Shown one piece after another: positions 1 through 6,136 of a DNA stretch of 7,936 nucleotides. The notes below the pieces were generated by a model. It was not told where the DNA came from. It saw only the letters and a list, made by a program, of their open reading frames with translations, and ran no database searches. Within the stretch, counting starts at the first letter, position 1, and each line of letters opens with the position of its first letter. The translations under genes and the position numbers were made by a program. Source of the stretch: JBFHKO01 sp041595355 (GTDB taxonomy: Bacteria > Pseudomonadota > Gammaproteobacteria > Enterobacterales > Aeromonadaceae); the NCBI GenBank assembly GCA_041595355.1, contig JBFHKO010000118.1, forward strand, positions 1-7,936. The letters are read 5' to 3'.

Positions 1-238
1 CCGTCAGCGTCGCGGCACGGCACTGCAGGGGATCGAACTGCAAGGTCAGGTTGTTCATGCCCGGCACCAGCTCCCGGATCCCCGCCTGGCCGCGAAACTG
101 CTCGGCCAGCGCCCAGATGCGCTGCTGGATCGCCAACGACACCGGCGCCAGGGCCGCCAGGGTGAGCGCTCCTTCGCCAAGGGGGTAGATACGGATATCC
201 GGGATCTCATCGCGTTGCTGCAGGGTTGCCTTCGGCAT
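1..238 (-). CDS. pxpB: 5-oxoprolinase subunit B (PxpB / KipI family), N-terminal part, cut by window edge
   Basis: The minus-strand frame from ATG at 238 is open to the window edge, giving 79 codons. The protein begins MPKATLQQRDEIPDIRIYPL and carries the family's early beta-strand motif (YPLGEGALTL, about residues 18-27). It also has the 'PGMNNLTLQFDP' segment about 45 residues later, which closely resembles the PGMNNITV stretch of E. coli YbgJ/PxpB. Family knowledge: PxpB works with PxpA and PxpC in ATP-dependent opening of 5-oxoproline to glutamate in the cytoplasm; the Bacillus homologue KipI inhibits the KinA sensor kinase. The start is fixed by a near-perfect Shine-Dalgarno AAGGAGG (243-249, complement), 4 nt upstream. 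pxpC and pxpA would be expected further left, but lie outside the window. The full family length is about 220 residues, so roughly two thirds is missing here because of the edge, not a mutation. Confidence 0.85.
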   Translation of the reverse strand, partial: MPKATLQQRDEIPDIRIYPLGEGALTLAALAPVSLAIQQRIWALAEQFRGQAGIRELVPGMNNLTLQFDPLQCRAATLT

Positions 239-291
239 CCGGCCTCCTTCCCGGCCGGCCCGGGGGATCAATGTGAGGATGATATGACCCT

Positions 292-321
292 ATTATTCAT
301 ACGCCCCGGCCACGCTGTCCA
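292..321 (-). promoter_or_regulatory. candidate sigma-70 promoter for pxpB
   Basis: On the minus strand, TGGACA (316-321; 5 of 6 to the -35 consensus) and AATAAT (292-297; 5 of 6 to the -10 consensus) are separated by 18 bp. Transcription would start near 285, leaving a leader of about 45 nt before pxpB. It lies in the 137-bp gap between yigB and pxpB. That gap shows no U-tract terminator, so read-through from yigB is also possible. Based on consensus match only. Confidence 0.45.
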
Positions 322-375
322 TTTTCGGCCCTTAATGGCTTCTCTTGAGCCCTTGCAGACGCCGGTGCATTTTTT

Positions 376-1083
376 TCAAAGCAGGGTCAAAAGCTGCTCC
401 AGCCGGGTGAGCATCACGTCAGGCAGTATGCTGAGGGTGCGCCAGTCCTGGCCCACGTCGTTGAGCCAGGCGCTGCGATAGCCGTTGTGGATGGCTCCGG
501 CCACATCGGTGGTCACATGATCCCCCACATGCAGGATCTGCCGGGGCGCAAGCCTGAGCCGTTCCGCCATGCTGACGAACAGATCCGGCTCCGGCTTCAT
601 GCGAAAGCCGCCACCGGCCTTGAGGATGTGCTGGAAATGGCCATCCAGCCCCAGTCGCTCCACCAGTACGTTGCCGTTGGTGATCACCACCAGCGGGTAC
701 TTCTCGGCCAGTGCCGACAGCACCCGGCAGGTGATGGCAGGTACCGCCACCTGGGAGCGCACCTCCAGAAACTGCCGGAACACCCCCTCGGCCTCGACGG
801 CAGCGCGGGCCGCCGGCATGCCGCCTTCCAACAGGCCCCGCTCCAGCAGGCGCAGGCGACAGAGGGTCACATCGTGCCTGAGCGCCGGTTCCTCGTGCTG
901 GATCTGCAGCTTGAGCTCATGCCACCAGGCCCGATCGTACATGGCCGTTTCCAGATAGGCGTCGCGCATGTGCGCCACCATCCACCGCTCGGCATGCTCG
1001 ATCACCGGCCGGTTGTCATACAGGGTATCGTCCAGATCGAAGCTGATGGCGCGAATGCCGCTCAGGCGGCGAAAGAATTCCAT
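376..1083 (-). CDS. yigB: HAD-family phosphatase YigB (riboflavin pathway phosphatase)
   Basis: This 235-residue protein (E. coli YigB has 238) has all haloacid dehalogenase motifs. Motif I is FDLDDTLYDN (residues 15-24, nucleophile Asp16 and acid/base Asp18). Motif II is ITNGN (134-138, Thr135), motif III is Lys163 in RMKPEPD, and motif IV is HVGDHVTTD (185-193, Asp188 and Asp193). The alpha-helical cap lies between motifs I and II. The FDLDDTLYDNRPVI start and the ITNGN and GDxxTTDVxGAI blocks match YigB specifically. Family knowledge: E. coli YigB dephosphorylates 5-amino-6-(5-phospho-D-ribitylamino)uracil in flavin synthesis and also hydrolyses FMN; it is cytosolic and Mg-dependent. A Shine-Dalgarno AGGGAG (1095-1100, complement) precedes the ATG by 11 nt. 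The gap to the upstream lysR-type gene is 73 bp with no clear terminator. In E. coli yigB directly follows xerC; here a regulator and a transporter separate them. Confidence 0.9.
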   Translation of the reverse strand: MEFFRRLSGIRAISFDLDDTLYDNRPVIEHAERWMVAHMRDAYLETAMYDRAWWHELKLQIQHEEPALRHDVTLCRLRLLERGLLEGGMPAARAAVEAEGVFRQFLEVRSQVAVPAITCRVLSALAEKYPLVVITNGNVLVERLGLDGHFQHILKAGGGFRMKPEPDLFVSMAERLRLAPRQILHVGDHVTTDVAGAIHNGYRSAWLNDVGQDWRTLSILPDVMLTRLEQLLTLL

Positions 1084-1156
1084 GTCGGATTGGGCTCCCT
1101 GATCTGGGCGAATTGGCTTTCCATCCTACCCTGTTTGGACGCCGACCGGTATGCCG

Positions 1157-2092
1157 TCAGGCCCGCGCCGGCCGTGCGTAGTCGGGCCCCGCACGCTCGC
1201 AGAACTCCTGCACCAGCTGGCGGGCCTGCTGCACAATCGCCTCGCAGAACTCCAGGCCCGGCCCGGTGCGCCAGGAGACCACCTGGGAGAGCATGGAGAG
1301 GGTGTCCGGCGCCATGCCGGCCACCTCTATCATGGTCAACTTTCCCGCCTCCAGTTGCTCGCGCACCAGGGCCGGCGGGATGGCGCCGATGCCGAACCCC
1401 TGTTCGATGAGCCGGGTCATGGCGGCAAAGGAGTTGACGCAGTTGATGCGCGGCGCCTGGATGCCGTGCAGATTGAGCAGGCTGACGATGTCCTGATGCG
1501 GGCGCGAGTGAGCCACGAAGGTGATGAGCCGCTCATGGGCCAGCTCCTCCAGGGAGACGAAACGGCGATTGAGGGGGGAGTCGCTGGCCACTATCCAGTG
1601 CATGGGGTAGCGGGCCAGCTCCAGGTTGCTGACCGATTCCAGCCGGATGGGCTCACTCTGAAAGGCGATATCCAGATAGCCCTTCTGCAGCTGATGAGCC
1701 AGATTGCGCGCACTGTCGGCCGTCAGCTCTATTTCCAGCTCGGGAAACTGCTCGGAGGCACGGGAGATGAGCTCGATGAGCCAGGTGTAGATCACCGAGT
1801 CGATGGCACCGATCCGCACCTTGCCCTTGCCGCCGCGGGCCGTCCCCACCGATTGTCGCAGGGCATGGGTCTGACTGACGATCTGCTCGGCGTACGCGCG
1901 CACCTGCTGGCCATCCGGCGTCAGTGCCACCCCCTTGCTGTCACGCACGAACAACCTCACGCCCAGCTCCTCCTCCAGCACGGCGATACGGTGGGAGATG
2001 GAGGCCTGGGTGGTAAACAGCTTCTCTGCCGTCAGACGGAAACTCTTCAATCTCGCGACCCACAGAAAGGTCTCAAGAAAGCGCACATTCAT
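1157..2092 (-). CDS. LysR-type transcriptional regulator, divergent from the MFS transporter
   Basis: A 311-residue protein of typical LysR length. The winged helix-turn-helix spans about residues 3-62, with the core AEKLFTTQASISHRIAVLEE (22-41) and the wing region GVRLFVRDSKGVALTPDG (44-61). A linker helix (about 63-88) leads to a periplasmic-binding-protein-like effector domain (about 91-297) with the usual hinge segment QGFGIGAIPPALV (231-243). The start is supported by GGAG (2099-2102, complement) 6 nt upstream. It is transcribed away from the MFS gene across a 266-bp shared control region. LysR proteins usually repress themselves and activate a divergent neighbour when a small ligand binds, so the transporter is the likely target; that is inference. 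I do not recognise the subfamily or ligand. It is not close to E. coli PunR, the regulator of another divergent MFS gene. Function beyond DNA-binding regulation is unknown. Confidence 0.9.
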   Translation of the reverse strand: MNVRFLETFLWVARLKSFRLTAEKLFTTQASISHRIAVLEEELGVRLFVRDSKGVALTPDGQQVRAYAEQIVSQTHALRQSVGTARGGKGKVRIGAIDSVIYTWLIELISRASEQFPELEIELTADSARNLAHQLQKGYLDIAFQSEPIRLESVSNLELARYPMHWIVASDSPLNRRFVSLEELAHERLITFVAHSRPHQDIVSLLNLHGIQAPRINCVNSFAAMTRLIEQGFGIGAIPPALVREQLEAGKLTMIEVAGMAPDTLSMLSQVVSWRTGPGLEFCEAIVQQARQLVQEFCERAGPDYARPARA

Positions 2093-2107
2093 GACCGACT
2101 CCGGGTG

Positions 2108-2135
2108 TGACCCGCGACAACGGCCGCGCGGGTCA
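2108..2135 (-). promoter_or_regulatory. GC-rich hairpin in the lysR-type gene leader
   Basis: TGACCCGCG (2108-2116) and CGCGGGTCA (2127-2135) form a perfect 9-bp inverted repeat around a 10-nt loop. In the lysR-type gene mRNA the hairpin would end 5 nt before its GGAG ribosome-binding site (2099-2102). A smaller competing stem, CGGGT (2102-2106) with ACCCG (2110-2114), shares one arm and touches the first base of that site. It could affect translation of the regulator, or act as a DNA dyad. The sequence shows the symmetry; the function is inferred. Confidence 0.45.
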
Positions 2136-2164
2136 GGGTGACGTGTGGTTATTCTGATCTATGC

Positions 2165-2193
2165 ATTTTACGAGCCATTCCGTGAACAATTAA
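2165..2193 (-). promoter_or_regulatory. candidate promoter of the lysR-type gene
   Basis: On the minus strand, TTAATT (2188-2193, weak -35, 3 of 6) and TAAAAT (2165-2170, -10, 5 of 6) are spaced 17 bp apart. Transcription would begin near 2158, giving a leader of about 65 nt that contains the 2108-2135 hairpin. The -35 lies inside the CCGTGA/TCACGG dyad, which would suit autorepression. Consensus match only. Confidence 0.4.
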
Positions 2194-2204
2194 TTCTATC
2201 ACGG
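2180..2204. promoter_or_regulatory. candidate operator dyad (CCGTGA-N13-TCACGG) between regulator and transporter
   Basis: CCGTGA (2180-2185) and TCACGG (2199-2204) are perfect inverted copies 19 bp apart centre to centre. They surround the AT-rich palindrome AATTAATT (2188-2195). The dyad lies between the divergent genes and covers the probable lysR -35 element. LysR-type regulators bind dyads in such positions, classically with a T-N11-A core. The core here is longer, so assignment to this LysR protein is inference. Confidence 0.4.
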
Positions 2205-2250
2205 GCTATGCAAAATACTCGTTAGACACCCTCCCCACCCTGTTTGAATA

Positions 2251-2319
2251 ATGGATTCAAGCATCAGGATGGACGCCTCCATGGGTCAGCAATACCGGTC
2301 TCCTGGTCAACAGCAGTGA
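2251..2319 (+). other. possible short leader reading frame upstream of the MFS gene
   Basis: ATG at 2251 opens 22 codons ending in TGA (2317-2319), with in-frame ATGs at 2269 and 2281. The last ATG has AGGA (2266-2269) 11 nt upstream and would encode MGQQYRSPGQQQ. A second small frame (2328-2384, 18 codons, MLAAIQEHLHHEQPECDL) overlaps the transporter start out of frame. Neither has a strong ribosome-binding site. Some drug-transporter genes are controlled by leader peptides, but such frames also arise by chance, so translation is uncertain. Confidence 0.2.
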
Positions 2320-2358
2320 TTTACTCCATGTTAGCGGCCATTCAAGAGCATTTACACC

Positions 2359-3624
2359 ATGAGCAGCCAGAGTGCGATCTGTGACAATGTCGGCGTTCCC
2401 ACCCCACCCGGCACAGGTGCCCACTCCGTGAGTTGGGTCCCGGTTATCTTCTCCTGTCTGATGATAGCGGTGGGCCAGTCCGGCATGGGACTGCTGTTGC
2501 CGGCCCTGCCCGGGCTGCAGCAGGATCTGGGCATCTCGGCCCAGTTTACCCAGTGGATGATCTCGGGTTACCTGCTCGGTTTCGGCCCCAGCCAGTTGCT
2601 GTTCGGCCCACTGTCGGATCTCTACGGTCGCCGCCCCGTGCTGCTCGGTGGCCTGGCGCTGGCGGTGGTGGGCATACTGCTGGCCCTGTTCGCTCACCAG
2701 CAACCCGGACTGATCCTGCTCGGCCGACTCCTGCAGGGCATGGGCGCCGGCTGCGCCTCGGTCATTGCCCGGGTCACGCTGCGGGATCGCTACGAAGGCA
2801 GCGTGCTGCGCCAAGCCATGTCCTACTTCGGCATAGTGATGGCCTTCGTGCCCACGGTGACGCCGCTGTTTGGCGGCCTGCTGGCCCACCGCTTCGGCTG
2901 GATCAGCGTCCTCATCACCATGGCCGGCTACCTGGGGGTGCTGTGGCTGCTGATCTACTACCGGTTCGATGAAAGTCATGCCCCCCTGACGGGCCGGATC
3001 CGGGCCCGTGATTTCGCCCACCAATACCTGGACCTGCTGCACAACGGCCATTTTCTGAGCTTTTCCGGCATCGTCTGGCTGCAGTATGGCCTGAGCGTGC
3101 TGACCGTCTCGGTACTGCCCTTCATCATGCAGCAGCAGATCGGCATGCAGGCCGATCAGTATGGCCACTGGACCCTGCTGCCGGCCCTGGCCCTGATGGC
3201 CGGCGGCCTGTTCGCCAGCAAGACCCGCCGCCGCCTCAGCCAGTCCCGGCAGCTGCTGCTGGCCCCGCTCCTGCAGCTGGTCGCCGGTGCCGGCCTGCTG
3301 TGGCTGCCGCTCTCCCCTCTGGCGCTGATGGGCTGCCAGGCACTGTTCACCTTCGCCAACGGCATCGCCTTCCCGAGTGCCCTCTCCAGTCTGCTGGAGC
3401 CGTTCAAAAAAACGGCGGGCACCGCCACCGCCCTGGCCGGCACAGGCCAGATGCTGGTGGCTTCTCTGGGCTGCGCCCTGCTGGTGGGTCTGGGGGTCAA
3501 CAGCGCCGCCGATCTCGGCAGCTGCATCCTGGCGGGCGCCCTGGCCCTCATCGCCCTGGCCTGCTGGGGCCGCAAGGCCACTCCGGCAGCGGACGAATGG
3601 CACGGCGTGACCCGCCCCGTATGA
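2359..3624 (+). CDS. MFS drug/proton antiporter, EmrD-like (DHA1 family)
   Basis: A 421-residue inner-membrane protein with about twelve hydrophobic segments, the first at about residues 27-48 and the last at about 384-403. After a polar N-terminus of about 25 residues come hallmark MFS motifs. Motif A is GPLSDLYGRRPVLLGG (83-98), a motif-B-like RLLQGMGAG (123-131) carries Arg123, and the motif-C-like TM5 is GIVMAFVPTVTPLFGG (158-173). The AVGQ at TM1, ARVTLRDRYEGSVLRQA (137-153) and LEPFKKTAGTATALAG (346-361) resemble E. coli EmrD (VAVGQ, ARTLPRDLYE, MEPFPFLAGTAGA), so proton-driven export of hydrophobic or amphipathic compounds is likely. Bcr/CflA relatives are the alternative and the real substrate is unknown. 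The ATG at 2359 has only a weak AAGAG (2344-2348) upstream. The divergent LysR gene probably controls it. It converges on xerC across 52 bp. Confidence 0.87.
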   Translation: MSSQSAICDNVGVPTPPGTGAHSVSWVPVIFSCLMIAVGQSGMGLLLPALPGLQQDLGISAQFTQWMISGYLLGFGPSQLLFGPLSDLYGRRPVLLGGLALAVVGILLALFAHQQPGLILLGRLLQGMGAGCASVIARVTLRDRYEGSVLRQAMSYFGIVMAFVPTVTPLFGGLLAHRFGWISVLITMAGYLGVLWLLIYYRFDESHAPLTGRIRARDFAHQYLDLLHNGHFLSFSGIVWLQYGLSVLTVSVLPFIMQQQIGMQADQYGHWTLLPALALMAGGLFASKTRRRLSQSRQLLLAPLLQLVAGAGLLWLPLSPLALMGCQALFTFANGIAFPSALSSLLEPFKKTAGTATALAGTGQMLVASLGCALLVGLGVNSAADLGSCILAGALALIALACWGRKATPAADEWHGVTRPV

Positions 3625-3631
3625 GCCCCGA

Positions 3632-3650
3632 GAGGAAGCCTTGGCTCCTC
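3632..3650. terminator. hairpin between convergent MFS and xerC genes, possible terminator
   Basis: GAGG-A-AGCC (3632-3640) pairs with GGCT-CCTC (3643-3650), leaving one bulged A and a tight loop, in the 52-bp space where the MFS gene (stop at 3624) meets xerC (stop at 3677). No T-run follows on either strand, so it does not meet the usual intrinsic-terminator pattern. It may stall or end transcription from both sides only weakly. Confidence 0.25.
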
Positions 3651-3676
3651 AGCCCCGTTGCCGCAACCGGAAAAAG

Positions 3677-4603
3677 TTACTTGTTCCGCTTGGCCCGCGG
3701 GTGGGCCTGGTCGTAGACGGCGGCCAGGTGCTGGAAATCCAGGTGGGTATAGATCTGGGTGGTGGCCAGGTTGGCGTGACCGAGCAGCTCCTGCACGGCG
3801 CGCAGATCGCCGCAGGACTCCAGCAGGTGGGTGGCAAAGCTGTGGCGCAGCTTGTGGGGATGCACATGGCTGTTGAGGGATTGCTTGATGCCCCACTGAT
3901 CCAGCCGCAGCTGCACGGTGCGGGCGCTGATGCGCCGTTTCTGCTGACTGAGGAACAGCGCCGGCTCGTCGGCCTGGGCCAGGGTCGGCCGCAGTGCCAG
4001 CCACTTGTGCAGCCACTCGAGGGCTAGCCGGCCTATGGGCAGGATGCGCTCCTTGTTGCCCTTGCCCAGCACCCGCAGCTGGCGCTCCTCGAGACGCAGA
4101 TCCCCAAGGTTGAGCGCCACCAGCTCGGAGAGACGCAGCCCCGAGGAGTAGAACAGCTCCATGATGGCCCGATCCCGCACCGCCAGCCGATCCGCCTGCT
4201 CCTGGATGTTGAGCAGCTGGTGTATTTCGTCCACATCCAGATTATTGGGCAGCGGCCGCCCCTGTTTGGGAGTGCGGATGCCGCGGGCCGGATTGGCACG
4301 AAAATGGCCGGTGCCGACCAGCCAGTCGCAGAGGCTGCGCAGGGCCGACATCTTGGTAGCAATGCTGCGTGGCGCCAGTCGGCCACCACGCCGCAGACGC
4401 GCCACCAGCTGCCGCACCAGGGGCGCGCGCAGCTCTCGCCAGGCAGCGAGGCCAAGCTCCGCCAGCAGAAAGGCGATCTCGCCCAGGTGACGCTCATAGT
4501 TGCTGCGGGTGTGGGCGCTCAGCTGGCGCTCCACCCGCAGATGGTCGAGAAAGGCCAGCACATCGGCCTGCAGATGATGACTGGGCGGCAGACGCTCAGT
4601 CAT
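3677..4603 (-). CDS. xerC: tyrosine recombinase XerC
   Basis: From ATG 4603 this encodes 308 residues (E. coli XerC has 298). The N-terminal SAM-like core-binding domain covers about residues 10-98 (LQADVLAFLDHLRVERQLSA, then HTRSNYERHL). The C-terminal catalytic domain follows at about 115-300. The active-site set is complete: Arg157 (SSGLRLSE), Lys181 (LGKGNKER), His250 and Arg253 (HPHKLRHSFATHL), His276 (LLGHANLATTQIY) and nucleophile Tyr285. Family knowledge: XerC pairs with XerD at dif and, with FtsK, resolves chromosome dimers at division; it also serves plasmid cer/psi sites and dif-integrating phages. The frame is open 38 codons further upstream, but that part is low-complexity shadow of yigA. 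ATG 4603 gives the family N-terminus and overlaps the yigA stop by 8 nt (ATGACTGA). No strong ribosome site precedes it, so translation is probably coupled to yigA. Last gene of the leftward operon. Confidence 0.95.
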   Translation of the reverse strand: MTERLPPSHHLQADVLAFLDHLRVERQLSAHTRSNYERHLGEIAFLLAELGLAAWRELRAPLVRQLVARLRRGGRLAPRSIATKMSALRSLCDWLVGTGHFRANPARGIRTPKQGRPLPNNLDVDEIHQLLNIQEQADRLAVRDRAIMELFYSSGLRLSELVALNLGDLRLEERQLRVLGKGNKERILPIGRLALEWLHKWLALRPTLAQADEPALFLSQQKRRISARTVQLRLDQWGIKQSLNSHVHPHKLRHSFATHLLESCGDLRAVQELLGHANLATTQIYTHLDFQHLAAVYDQAHPRAKRNK

Positions 4604-5294
4604 GGCCCGCCACCACCAGATTGGGCAGCAACAGGGTGACGAAACGCCCCAGCTGCTCCAGCAGCAGGCTGTCCATACCGGCATGATAGTGCTCGGGGTT
4701 GGCATGCCCGAAGGCAATGAGCCCCTGCTCGCCCTGCTCGCCGAGACGCATCAGCGCCACCGAATGCACCAGTGCCTCGGCGCCGAACAGGGTCTGCTTG
4801 TCTTCAGCGGCGATGGGGCCGAAATAAACCGCCTCGCCGGCCATGCTCTGCCGGCAGAGGCGCAGGAAGGCCGCCTCGGCCAGCAGGAAGCGCTTGTCGC
4901 TGCGCTTGACCGCCACCCGCCCCCCGTTCAGCCACAGGGCGCTGGCGGGAATGTGCAGCTTGTCGCGAACGCTGGTGTGCAGACGCCGCCACAGCTGGCA
5001 CAGGCTGGTACAGGCAAACAGCTCGGGATAGATGTCGGCATAGACGCGAAAGATGCGCTCGTTGCGGCTGGCGTTGGCCAGCAGGCTTTGCATCTCCTGC
5101 TCCAGTCCCTGGATGCGCTCGCGCTGGCGCGTCAGGTTGAACTCGACCAGCGAAACGGCCCCCCGCACCTCATGGGGGATCCGCACCTGCTCCAGCAAGG
5201 CCCGGTGACGCAGAAAAAAGTCGGGATGGCGGCGCAGGTACTCCACCACCCGGCCCTCTTCCAGGTCATCCTGCCGCAGGTCGCGCTCGCTCAT
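4596..5294 (-). CDS. yigA: DUF484 family protein (YigA-like)
   Basis: A 232-residue protein (E. coli YigA has 235). The N-terminus has the DUF484 signature VVEYLRRHPDFFLRHRALLE (17-36) and then VRIPHEVRGAVSLVEFNLTRQRERI (37-61). A helical, coiled-coil-like stretch follows (about 52-80), then a GAF-like alpha/beta region with FGPIAAEDKQTLFG (158-171), SVALMRLGEQ and GLIAFGHANPEHYHAGMDS (191-209), and LLEQLGRFVTLLLPNL (211-226). No catalytic residues or membrane segments are evident, and the family's function is not established. A ligand-sensing or scaffold role is only suggested by the GAF-like half. The start is ATG 5294, whose ATGA overlaps the dapF stop by 4 nt. The upstream extension of the frame is dapF shadow. 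Its place between dapF and xerC is conserved in gammaproteobacteria, which supports the call; overlaps on both sides imply coupled translation. Confidence 0.9.
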   Translation of the reverse strand: MSERDLRQDDLEEGRVVEYLRRHPDFFLRHRALLEQVRIPHEVRGAVSLVEFNLTRQRERIQGLEQEMQSLLANASRNERIFRVYADIYPELFACTSLCQLWRRLHTSVRDKLHIPASALWLNGGRVAVKRSDKRFLLAEAAFLRLCRQSMAGEAVYFGPIAAEDKQTLFGAEALVHSVALMRLGEQGEQGLIAFGHANPEHYHAGMDSLLLEQLGRFVTLLLPNLVVAGHD

Positions 5295-6121
5295 AGCTCT
5301 ATCTGGCCATCGAACACATGCTCCGCCGGCCCGGTCATGTAGACCGGCTGCCCCGGCCCCTGCCAGGCAATGGTCAGGGGGCCGCCGGGCAGGTTGACCC
5401 GCACCCGACTCTTCAGCTTGCCCTGACTCATGCCGACCACGGCGGCGGCACAGGCACCGGTGCCGCAGGCCAAGGTCTCGCCAGCGCCGCGCTCGAACAC
5501 CCGCAGGTTGATCTCGCCGGCGGAAAGCAGCTCCATGAAACCGACATTGACCCGCTCGGGAAAGCGCTCGTGGCGCTCCAGCTCGGCGCCCAGCGTCAGC
5601 ACCGGCGCCTCCTTGACGCTCGGCACCTCCAGCACGCAGTGGGGGTTGCCCATGGAGACCACCCCGCACATCACCGTCTGCTCGCCGGCACGCAGCAGGT
5701 AGGTCTTCTCGGCCTTCTGGGCGCGAAAGGGCACCTTGCCGGGCTCGAACTCGGGGATGCCCATGTTGACCGTCACCTGGTTATCCGCCTCCAGCTGCAA
5801 CACGATGCGGCCGCTCATGGTGCTGACGGCGATGCGATCCTTGTTGGTCAGCCCCTTGAGGCGCACGAAGCTGGCAAAGCAGCGCGCCCCGTTGCCGCAC
5901 TGCTGCACCTCGGAACCATCGGCGTTGAAGATCCGGTAGTGGAAATCCAGCTCCGGATCGTAGGGCGGCTCCACCAGCAGCAGCTGATCGAAACCGATCC
6001 CGAAGTGGCGATCCGCCAGCCGGCGGATCAGCTCGGGACTGAAAAAGACCTTCTGGGTGACGCCATCGATGACCATGAAGTCGTTGCCCAGGCCGTGCAT
6101 CTTGGAAAATTGGATTAGCAT
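5291..6121 (-). CDS. dapF: diaminopimelate epimerase
   Basis: A 276-residue cytosolic enzyme (E. coli DapF has 274) that interconverts LL- and meso-diaminopimelate without a cofactor, supplying meso-DAP for peptidoglycan and for lysine. The two pseudo-symmetric halves carry the catalytic cysteines: Cys75 in NADGSEVQQCGNGARC (66-81) and Cys219 in ERGAGETLACGTGAC (210-224). Other signatures are the N-terminal FSKMHGLGNDFMVID (5-19), GFDQLLLVEPP (43-53), MGNPHCV (157-163) and the C-terminal GPAEHVFDGQI (264-274). No key residue is missing. The ATG at 6121 has AGGA (6130-6133, complement) about 8 nt upstream and lies 15 nt after the lysA stop. The gene's own stop overlaps the yigA start as ATGA. 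Its substrate link with lysA explains the clustering. Confidence 0.97.
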   Translation of the reverse strand: MLIQFSKMHGLGNDFMVIDGVTQKVFFSPELIRRLADRHFGIGFDQLLLVEPPYDPELDFHYRIFNADGSEVQQCGNGARCFASFVRLKGLTNKDRIAVSTMSGRIVLQLEADNQVTVNMGIPEFEPGKVPFRAQKAEKTYLLRAGEQTVMCGVVSMGNPHCVLEVPSVKEAPVLTLGAELERHERFPERVNVGFMELLSAGEINLRVFERGAGETLACGTGACAAAVVGMSQGKLKSRVRVNLPGGPLTIAWQGPGQPVYMTGPAEHVFDGQIEL

Positions 6122-6136
6122 GCTCGGGATCCTGGC

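Larger units (their letters stand above)
2159..2218. repeat. imperfect 13-bp direct repeat flanking the operator dyad
   Basis: CTATGCATTTTAC (2159-2171) and CTATGCAAAATAC (2206-2218) agree at 10 of 13 positions and start 47 bp apart, on both sides of the CCGTGA/TCACGG dyad. The differing bases are T-to-A swaps, so the two copies also read partly as an inverted pair (ATTTT and AAAAT). They may be additional regulator sites, or AT-rich promoter sequence that matches by chance. Confidence 0.3.

Noticed and set aside
320..375. GGCT/AGCC pairing downstream of yigB as a terminator
   Set aside because: A 4-bp stem with no T-run on the transcribed side is too weak to support.
487..1410. 307-codon plus-strand open frame across yigB and the end of the lysR-type gene
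   Set aside because: It spans a gene boundary on the other strand and becomes Pro/Ala/Arg low complexity, as expected from antisense of high-GC genes.
1151..2110. 319-codon plus-strand open frame opposite the lysR-type gene
   Set aside because: The minus-strand protein is a clear LysR regulator with a good ribosome site; the plus-strand product has no family features.
2257..3603. 448-codon open frame antisense to the MFS gene
   Set aside because: Its protein is Gln/Gly/Ala-rich low complexity with no domain; it mirrors codon bias of the high-GC MFS gene, whose motifs are unmistakable.
3655..3677. GTTGCCGCAAC with nearby A-run as a terminator
   Set aside because: The stem is only 4 bp with a 3-nt loop, and the A/T run lies on the wrong side for xerC termination.
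4604..4717. 38-codon N-terminal extension of XerC
   Set aside because: The extra residues are Cys/Trp-rich yigA shadow; the ATG at 4603 gives a normal XerC N-terminus and an 8-nt overlap.
5318..6118. 266-codon plus-strand open frame opposite dapF
   Set aside because: Complement of dapF with biased composition; dapF has all catalytic motifs.
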